Position numbers and translations under genes: made by a program. The notes beneath the pieces are model-generated. The model was not told the origin of the DNA, did not search any database, and was given only the letters and a program-made list of their open reading frames with translations. 26,948 nt of DNA from assembly GCA_022703195.1 (NCBI GenBank), contig JAKLEF010000001.1:1-26948 (forward strand), written 5' to 3'. Position 1 is the stretch's first letter. Each line of letters starts with the position of its first letter. Source of the stretch: Candidatus Fermentibacterota bacterium. GTDB lineage: Bacteria > Fermentibacterota > Fermentibacteria > Fermentibacterales > Fermentibacteraceae. Of the stretch, positions 22,290-26,948 are shown piece after piece.

Positions 22290-23110
22290 GAGACCGCCCC
22301 CGCCGCCATCGCGAAGAGCAGCGCAACCGGCGCGGCCGTGGCGATGCTGTCCGTCCTGTCGAGGATACCCCCGTGCCCCGGCAGGAACGTCCCCGAGTCC
22401 TTCACGCCGGCGTCCCTCTTGAAAGCCGATTCCAGAAGGTCGCCGAATGCGCCGGCAAGGCCGCACGAGAACCCCGCTGCGGCCAGGGTCGCCGTTCCCA
22501 GCGGCACGCCTCCGGCAAGGCCGAGCGACATCGCGGCGGCCGTCGATCCGGCGAGGCCCGCCGCGAGACCCTCGACGGTCTTGCCCGGGCTTATACCGGG
22601 CGCCAGCCTGTGCCTGCCGAAGGCGCAGCCCGCGAAGTACGCGGCCGTATCGCCGGCCCAGCAGGAGACCAGGGGCAGCAGTGCGAGCCAGGGGCCTTCG
22701 GAGCCCGCCCGCAGCCTTGCGATCGATCCGAGGCCCAGCGCCCACAGCATCGACATCCAGCCTGCCCCGGCCACCCCGGGGATCGATCCGCCGGGATCGC
22801 CCTTCCTCATCATCGGTATCGCGAGGATCAGGCCGGGAAGAATCAGGGCGAAGGCCCCGAACCGAGGTAGCATGGCGAAGCAGACAGCCGCTGAGGCGGT
22901 GGAGACGGCCTGCGCGATGCGCTCGGCGGCTCCGGCGGAGGGGGATGCGAGCCTCGAGATCTCGCAGCCTGCGCCCGCGGCGGCCAGGGCGCACAGCACG
23001 ATGGTCGGGGCGGATCCGGGCCAGTCGGGCAGGATGGCCAGGAGCACGGCCGCCAGGGCGGCGAGGGCTCCGGCCGAGCGCCTCGCGAGGGCTGGGAACC
23101 GGGCGGTCAC
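22286..23110 (-). CDS. cdsA: Phosphatidate cytidylyltransferase (CDP-diglyceride synthase)
   Basis: The 274-residue membrane enzyme makes CDP-diacylglycerol from phosphatidate and CTP. The family signature is clear near the C-terminus: ESAFKRDAGVKDSGTFLPGHGG followed by ILDRTDS. The N-terminal two-thirds is a series of hydrophobic spans, and SCWAGDTAAYFAGCAFG and SPGKTVEGLAAG are also family motifs. The GTG start at 23110 overlaps the uppS stop (GTGA). Membrane location is expected. Confidence 0.95.
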   Translation of the reverse strand: MTARFPALARRSAGALAALAAVLLAILPDWPGSAPTIVLCALAAAGAGCEISRLASPSAGAAERIAQAVSTASAAVCFAMLPRFGAFALILPGLILAIPMMRKGDPGGSIPGVAGAGWMSMLWALGLGSIARLRAGSEGPWLALLPLVSCWAGDTAAYFAGCAFGRHRLAPGISPGKTVEGLAAGLAGSTAAAMSLGLAGGVPLGTATLAAAGFSCGLAGAFGDLLESAFKRDAGVKDSGTFLPGHGGILDRTDSIATAAPVALLFAMAAGAVS

Positions 23111-23808
23111 GCGAGTCCGCCGAAGCGTCTCTGCCGCGCCGAGTAGACCCTCAGGGCCTCGTCGAGGTGCTCCTTCCTGAAGTCGGGCCACAGCACCTCC
23201 GGAAAGTGGAACTCGGAGTAGGCGCTCTGCCAGAGCAGGAAGTTGGAGATCCTCTGCTCGCCGCTGGTCCTGATGACGAGATCGGGGTCGGGCACGTCGG
23301 GCAGGTAGAGCCTCCGCGAGATCGCCTCCTCGTCGACGGCCGACGGATCGAGGGCACCCGAGGCGACCTCTGCGGCTATCCTGCGGGCCGCGTCGGCGAG
23401 TTCCGCCCGGCCTCCGTAGTTGAGCGCGAGGATGAGCTGCAGGCCTCCGTTGCCCTCGGTGCGCCGTATGGCCGATAGGAGGTCGCTGCGCGGCCCTGCC
23501 GGCAGGCCTTCCAGCCTGCCCATGGCCCTTATCCTGACGTCCTTGCGTTCGAGTTCCTCGAGGTTGCGCCTTATGAACGAGCGCAGGAGGCTCATGATGA
23601 GAGAGACCTCGGCCCTGGGGCGGCTCCAGTTCTCGGTGGAGAAGGCGAAGAGCGTGAGGTGGCCGACTCCGTTCTCGCCGCACCATTCCACGGCCTGGTG
23701 GATCGAGGTCTCGGCGGCCCTGTGCCCCTCGGTCCTGGCGAGCCCCCGGCTCCGGGCCCACCGCCCGTTGCCGTCCATCACGATAGCTATGTGGACCGGA
23801 GGGTTCAA
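23107..23808 (-). CDS. uppS: Undecaprenyl diphosphate synthase (cis-prenyltransferase)
   Basis: The 233-residue product condenses isopentenyl diphosphate units to undecaprenyl diphosphate, the cell-wall lipid carrier precursor. The site HIAIVMDGNGRWARSRG near the N-terminus carries the catalytic Asp, and FAFSTENWSRP, NYGGRAEL and PDLVIRTSGEQRISNFL with LLWQSAYSEFHF are signature motifs. The start is TTG at 23808, with GGAGG 7 bases ahead in the frr tail. It lies between frr and cdsA in the usual bacterial order. Confidence 0.96.
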   Translation of the reverse strand: MNPPVHIAIVMDGNGRWARSRGLARTEGHRAAETSIHQAVEWCGENGVGHLTLFAFSTENWSRPRAEVSLIMSLLRSFIRRNLEELERKDVRIRAMGRLEGLPAGPRSDLLSAIRRTEGNGGLQLILALNYGGRAELADAARRIAAEVASGALDPSAVDEEAISRRLYLPDVPDPDLVIRTSGEQRISNFLLWQSAYSEFHFPEVLWPDFRKEHLDEALRVYSARQRRFGGLA

Positions 23809-23809
23809 C

Positions 23810-24364
23810 CTAGACCTCCGTGATCTCCTCTTCCTTCGCCTTGAGGATGCGGTCGATCTCGGAGACGGAGCCGTCGGCCACCTTCTGGACCTCCTCGAGC
23901 AGCCTCTTCTCCTCGTCCTCGGAGACCTCGCCGTTCTTCCGCGCCTTGTGGACGGCGTCGTTCCCGTCCCTCCTGAGGTTCCTGACCGCGGTCCTGCCCT
24001 CCTCGGCCATCCGGCGGACCATCTTGAGCAGGTCCTTCCGCCTCTCCTCCGAGAGCTTGGGGATCGGGATGCGGATCACCTGTCCGTCGATCGCGGCCCT
24101 GAGGCCCAGCTCGCTGGACTCCACGGCCTTCACGATGGCGGCCGCGGTGGACTGGTCCCAGGGCTGGATCACCAGCATCCTCGGCTCGGGGGCCGATATT
24201 CCCGCGACCTGCCTGAGAGGCATGGCCGAACCCCAGCATTCCACCCTGATGTTGTCGAGGAGTGCGGGGCTGGCCTTGCCCGTCCTGATGCCGGTCATCT
24301 CGCGGGACGTGTTGGTGACCGTCTTCTCCATCTTCTGGCGGATCTCGTCGTTCAGTCCTGACAT
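23810..24364 (-). CDS. frr: Ribosome recycling factor
   Basis: The 184-residue product frees ribosomes from mRNA after termination, with EF-G. The family pattern is evident: MEKTVTNTSREMTGIRTGKASPALLDNI, then PLRQVAGISAPEPRMLVIQPWD and, toward the C-terminus, LSEERRKDLLKMVRRMAEEGRTAVRN and EDEEKRLLEEVQKV. The ATG at 24364 lies inside the end of pyrH (13-base overlap). The longer frame upstream is a pyrH shadow. Length matches the usual 185. Confidence 0.97.
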   Translation of the reverse strand: MSGLNDEIRQKMEKTVTNTSREMTGIRTGKASPALLDNIRVECWGSAMPLRQVAGISAPEPRMLVIQPWDQSTAAAIVKAVESSELGLRAAIDGQVIRIPIPKLSEERRKDLLKMVRRMAEEGRTAVRNLRRDGNDAVHKARKNGEVSEDEEKRLLEEVQKVADGSVSEIDRILKAKEEEITEV

Positions 24365-25083
24365 TCCAGCGACCCCTCTCCTACGAGCGTGCCCGTGGAA
24401 CCGTCCCGCAGGGCCCTTGAGACGCCGGCGGGATCCGTTGAGTCGAAGACGAGGAACGGCAGCGAGTTGTCCCTGCAGACCGCCACGGCCGCCGCATCCA
24501 TCACGCCGAGCCCCCTCGAGAGGACCTCGTCCCAGGAGAGCCGCGCGAAGCGCCTGGCCCCGGGATGGAGCTTCGGATCCATGTCGTAAACGCCGTCGAC
24601 CTTTGTTCCCTTGAGGAGCAGCCTGCACCCGGTCTGGACGGCCCTGAGCGCCGCGGCCGTGTCTGTCGAGAGGTACGGGTTGCCGGTGCCGCCCGCGTAG
24701 ATCGCGATGGCCCCGGAATCGAGGACGCGGGACGCCTCGTCGTGAGAGTAGGTGGTGAGGCCCTGCACCGCGAAGGCCGTGAGCACCGACGCGCGTCCGC
24801 CGGCCTTCTCGACCGCGTCCTGCATGGCGATTGCGTTGATGACGGTGGCCAGCATCCCCATCGAGTCGGCCCTGTTCCGGGAGATGGAGGCGGCGGCAAC
24901 GCCTCTAATGACGTTGCCGCCGCCGATCACGACTCCGAGGCTCCAGCCCTCGCGGGCGACCTTCACGAGCTCGCCCGCGTAGGCGGCTAGGGCTGCGGGA
25001 TCGAGGCCTGATCCCCGGCCGCCGGCGAGCAGCTCACCGCTCAGCTTGAGAAGGATCCTCCCGGACGGAGGGTCCCCCGCCAT
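24352..25083 (-). CDS. pyrH: UMP kinase
   Basis: The 243-residue product phosphorylates UMP to UDP and belongs to the amino-acid-kinase fold. Visible are ILLKLSGELLAGG at the N-terminus, GVVIGGGNVIRGVA, ADSMGMLATVINAIAMQDA and the UMP-site region AGGTGNPYLSTDTAAALRA. ATG at 25083 starts 1 base after the tsf stop. Order tsf-pyrH-frr is typical. Confidence 0.97.
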   Translation of the reverse strand: MAGDPPSGRILLKLSGELLAGGRGSGLDPAALAAYAGELVKVAREGWSLGVVIGGGNVIRGVAAASISRNRADSMGMLATVINAIAMQDAVEKAGGRASVLTAFAVQGLTTYSHDEASRVLDSGAIAIYAGGTGNPYLSTDTAAALRAVQTGCRLLLKGTKVDGVYDMDPKLHPGARRFARLSWDEVLSRGLGVMDAAAVAVCRDNSLPFLVFDSTDPAGVSRALRDGSTGTLVGEGSLECQD

Positions 25084-25084
25084 G

Positions 25085-25678
25085 TCAGGAACCTATCTGG
25101 AAGCGGGCGAAGCGTCTGATCACGACGTTCTCCCCGATCTTCGCGACCAGGGCCTTCCTCACGTCGGCCACCTTGCCGGCGGATGCGTCGTGTATCCACT
25201 CCTGGTCGAGGAGGCAGGCCTCCTCGAAATACTTCTCGAGCCTTCCCTCGACGATCTTCTCGATGATCGCCTCGGGCTTGCCGGTCTCGCGGAGCTGGGC
25301 CCTGTAGATCTCCTTCTCGCCCTCGACCGTCTCGGGGGGGATGTCCTCCCTGCTGACGGCCACGGGCTCGAATGCCGCGATCTGCATCGCGACCTGCCTG
25401 CAGAAGGTCTGGAACTCGGCGGTCCTGGCGACGAAGTCGGTCTCGCAGTTCAGCTCGAGCAGGACACCGTGCTGGCTGCCCTCCAGGTACGAGGTGACCA
25501 GCCCATTGCTGGCGGTGCGCTCGGCGCGCTTGGTGACGCCCTTGGCGCCGTGGACGCGCAGGATCTCCACCGCCTTCTCGAAGTCGCCCTCGGCTTCCTC
25601 GAGGGCCTTCTTGCAGTCCAGGACTCCGCCGCCGCTGATCTGCCTCAGCTCCTTGACCATGCTGGCATCTATGTTCAT
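25085..25678 (-). CDS. tsf: Elongation factor Ts, short form
   Basis: The 197-residue product recycles EF-Tu by nucleotide exchange. MVKELRQISGGGVLDCKKALEEA is the N-terminal UBA-like domain and core start, and VLLELNCETDFVARTAEF is the family signature. It is as short as the Thermus-type forms, which have a reduced second core subdomain. ATG at 25678 overlaps the rpsB stop as ATGA; the longer frame upstream is a shadow of rpsB. Confidence 0.96.
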   Translation of the reverse strand: MNIDASMVKELRQISGGGVLDCKKALEEAEGDFEKAVEILRVHGAKGVTKRAERTASNGLVTSYLEGSQHGVLLELNCETDFVARTAEFQTFCRQVAMQIAAFEPVAVSREDIPPETVEGEKEIYRAQLRETGKPEAIIEKIVEGRLEKYFEEACLLDQEWIHDASAGKVADVRKALVAKIGENVVIRRFARFQIGS

Positions 25679-26418
25679 TCGGCTTCTTCCTTTCCTTCGG
25701 CCTCGGCCGGCCTGCCCGCCGCCCGGACCGGATCCCTGCCCTCGTTGCCCAGCAGGCATGCATCCGCCAGGGTGCCCACGAGGAGGGATATCGACTTGAT
25801 CGCGTCGTCGTTGGCAGGGATGGGATAGTCGACTTCGTGCGGGTTGCAGTTGGTGTCGACGAGCCCGATGCAGGGGATGCCCAGCCGCTTCGATTCGAGG
25901 ACGGCTATGTGCTCCTTCTTGATGTCGACGACTATGACCGCGCCGGGGAGGTCCCTCATCGACCTGATGCCGCTGAGGTACTTTGCCAGCTTTTCCTGTT
26001 CGCGGGACTTCTGCAGCAGCTCGCGCTTGGTGAACCTGGCGGCCGAGCCGTCCTTCTCGAAGGCTTCGAGCTCCTCCAGCCTGAGCACGCTCTTGCGCAC
26101 TGTGGCGAAGTTGGTGAGGGTGCCGCCGAGCCAGCGCTCGGTCATGCTGTGCTGCCCGCACCTCTCGGCGTGCTCCCTGACGCACTCGCGGCCCTGCTTC
26201 TTGGTGGCCACGAACAGGATGCTCCTGCCGGAGGAGACCGTGCGGGTGACCAGGTTGACGGCCTCTTCGAGGGTGGAGCGGGTCTTCTCGAGGTCGATGA
26301 TATGGATCCCGCCGCGGGCCATGAAGATGAACGGCTTCATGGCGGGGTTCCACCTCTTGACCTGGTGGCCGAAGTGCACTCCGGCCTCGAGCATATCGGG
26401 CGTGCTGGGAATCTTCAC
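25675..26418 (-). CDS. rpsB: 30S ribosomal protein S2
   Basis: The 247-residue product has the S2 signatures MLEAGVHFGHQVKRWNPAM, IHIIDLEKT, RWLGGTLTNF and GIPCIGLVDTNCNPHEVDYPIPANDDAIKSI. I chose GTG at 26418 because KIPSTPDMLEAGVHFGH is the conserved start and AAAGGA lies 8 bases before. The upstream extension to 26487 is not S2-like. The C-terminal ~25 residues are Glu/Ala-rich. Confidence 0.96.
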   Translation of the reverse strand: MKIPSTPDMLEAGVHFGHQVKRWNPAMKPFIFMARGGIHIIDLEKTRSTLEEAVNLVTRTVSSGRSILFVATKKQGRECVREHAERCGQHSMTERWLGGTLTNFATVRKSVLRLEELEAFEKDGSAARFTKRELLQKSREQEKLAKYLSGIRSMRDLPGAVIVVDIKKEHIAVLESKRLGIPCIGLVDTNCNPHEVDYPIPANDDAIKSISLLVGTLADACLLGNEGRDPVRAAGRPAEAEGKEEAE

Positions 26419-26454
26419 CTGAGGGATCCTTTCGGTTGATCCGCCGGCGGTCCC

Positions 26455-26489
26455 CCGTGCCGTCCGGAGATACGGACACCGTGGCACGG
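26455..26489 (-). promoter_or_regulatory. Imperfect hairpin in the rpsI-rpsB gap (possible rpsB leader)
   Basis: CCGTGCC-GTCCG (26455-26466) can pair with CGGAC (26473-26477) and GGCACGG (26483-26489), with a short bulge. It lies in the leader of rpsB, where S2 autoregulatory structures occur in some bacteria. I cannot match it to a described leader. Confidence 0.35.
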
Positions 26490-26521
26490 CTTCTCCCGCC
26501 GTGTGTGATATCCGGAAGTCC

Positions 26522-26555
26522 GCCGCCGGGGCCGGACGAAGCCGGCCCCGGCGGC
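26522..26555 (-). terminator. 14-bp perfect GC hairpin after rpsI
   Basis: GCCGCCGGGGCCGG (26522-26535) and CCGGCCCCGGCGGC (26542-26555) pair fully around a six-base loop, 10 bases after the rpsI stop. There is no T-run on the minus strand, so it may pause, stabilise or terminate in a factor-dependent way. The same kind of U-less GC hairpin follows the membrane cluster at 4281-4318. Confidence 0.6.
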
Positions 26556-26565
26556 AGGCGCCGGG

Positions 26566-26948
26566 TTAACGCTTGGAGAACTGGAAGCGCTTGCGGGCCT
26601 TCTTCTGCCCGTACTTCTTGCGCTCCACCTCCCTGGGATCGCGGCTGAGCATGCCCTGTGACTTCAGGGAATGCCTGAATTCCGGATTCATGGAGACGAA
26701 GGCCCTTGCTATGCCGAGCCTGATCGCCCCGGCCTGTCCCGTGAGGCCGCCTCCGGCCACGTTGATCACGAGGTCGAAGGAATCGCGGCCCTTCACTATA
26801 TCCAGGGGCTCGAGCGCGTGCTCGAGCTGCCAGAGATCGCAGAAGAACTCGGCCGGCTCCCTGTGGTTTATCACGACGAGCCCGCGTCCGGGTCTGAGGT
26901 AGCACCTGGCGGTAGCCGTCTTCCGCCTGCCCACACCTATGTACTGCT
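26566..26948 (-). CDS. rpsI: 30S ribosomal protein S9 (5' end beyond the right edge)
   Basis: The frame is open to the window edge and reads QYIGVGRRKTATARCYLRPG ahead of the rest. S9 proteins typically start with a short tail then (Q/Y)YxGTGRRKxxxARV, so the real start lies outside and the GTG at 26934 is not it. GGGLTGQAGAIRLGIARAF, then DPREVERKKYGQKKARKRFQFSKR at the end, are clear S9 signatures. The gene is probably preceded by rplM. Confidence 0.96.
   Translation of the reverse strand, partial: QYIGVGRRKTATARCYLRPGRGLVVINHREPAEFFCDLWQLEHALEPLDIVKGRDSFDLVINVAGGGLTGQAGAIRLGIARAFVSMNPEFRHSLKSQGMLSRDPREVERKKYGQKKARKRFQFSKR

Noticed and set aside
22286..23761. Longer cdsA start at 23761
   Set aside because: The upstream part is the antiphase shadow of uppS. 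The GTGA overlap at 23110 and the hydrophobic N-terminus set the start.

Overview
The window is GC-rich DNA from a Gram-negative bacterium. Cell-envelope genes point to an outer membrane: an RseP-type protease, an LpoB-like lipoprotein and a protein with a BamA-type barrel domain. The gene density, frequent AGG arginine codons and the DUF6754-like membrane cluster suggest an uncultured, anaerobe-leaning lineage (for example Fermentibacteria, Eisenbacteria or WOR-3-like groups). That placement is an inference with low confidence.

Layout. 1-101 is the start of a lipoprotein gene on the minus strand. 263-2045 (plus) holds a GNAT acetyltransferase and selD. 2046-2672 has no clear protein gene. 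It holds tRNA-Phe, an AT-richer island bounded by a perfect 26-bp inverted repeat, and a 61-bp tandem array of palindromic units abutting the tRNA promoter. From 2673 to the right edge nearly everything is on the minus strand and tightly packed, with many ATGA/GTGA start-stop overlaps. In transcription order (right to left) this is rpsI (partial), rpsB-tsf-pyrH-frr-uppS-cdsA-dxr-rseP (translation factors, nucleotide, undecaprenyl, phospholipid and isoprenoid synthesis, envelope protease). Next come a 959-aa metalloprotease/propeller/barrel protein, a SUMF-like / LpoB-like / COG3014-like / deoC chain, a PcrA/UvrD helicase and a split transketolase pair. The run ends with a PGDH-like dehydrogenase, a four-gene membrane cluster (DUF6754-like), a rubredoxin fusion, a TM1266-like small protein and a TIGR02757-family protein.

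Main points of interest. (1) selD must be read through an in-frame TGA at 1023-1025, with a near-ideal bacterial SECIS hairpin at 1040-1058, so SelD is itself a selenoprotein. The same frame carries an N-terminal DUF6485-like Cys-rich domain, a fusion I do not know from standard SelD. (2) The 61-bp palindromic tandem repeats show a compensatory base-pair change and touch the tRNA-Phe -35 element. (3) A four-gene integral-membrane cluster of unknown function encodes a likely complex. (4) The transketolase subunit junction is partly duplicated, creating a 28-codon chimeric micro-ORF. (5) A secreted gluzincin-like protease is fused to a propeller and an outer-membrane barrel.
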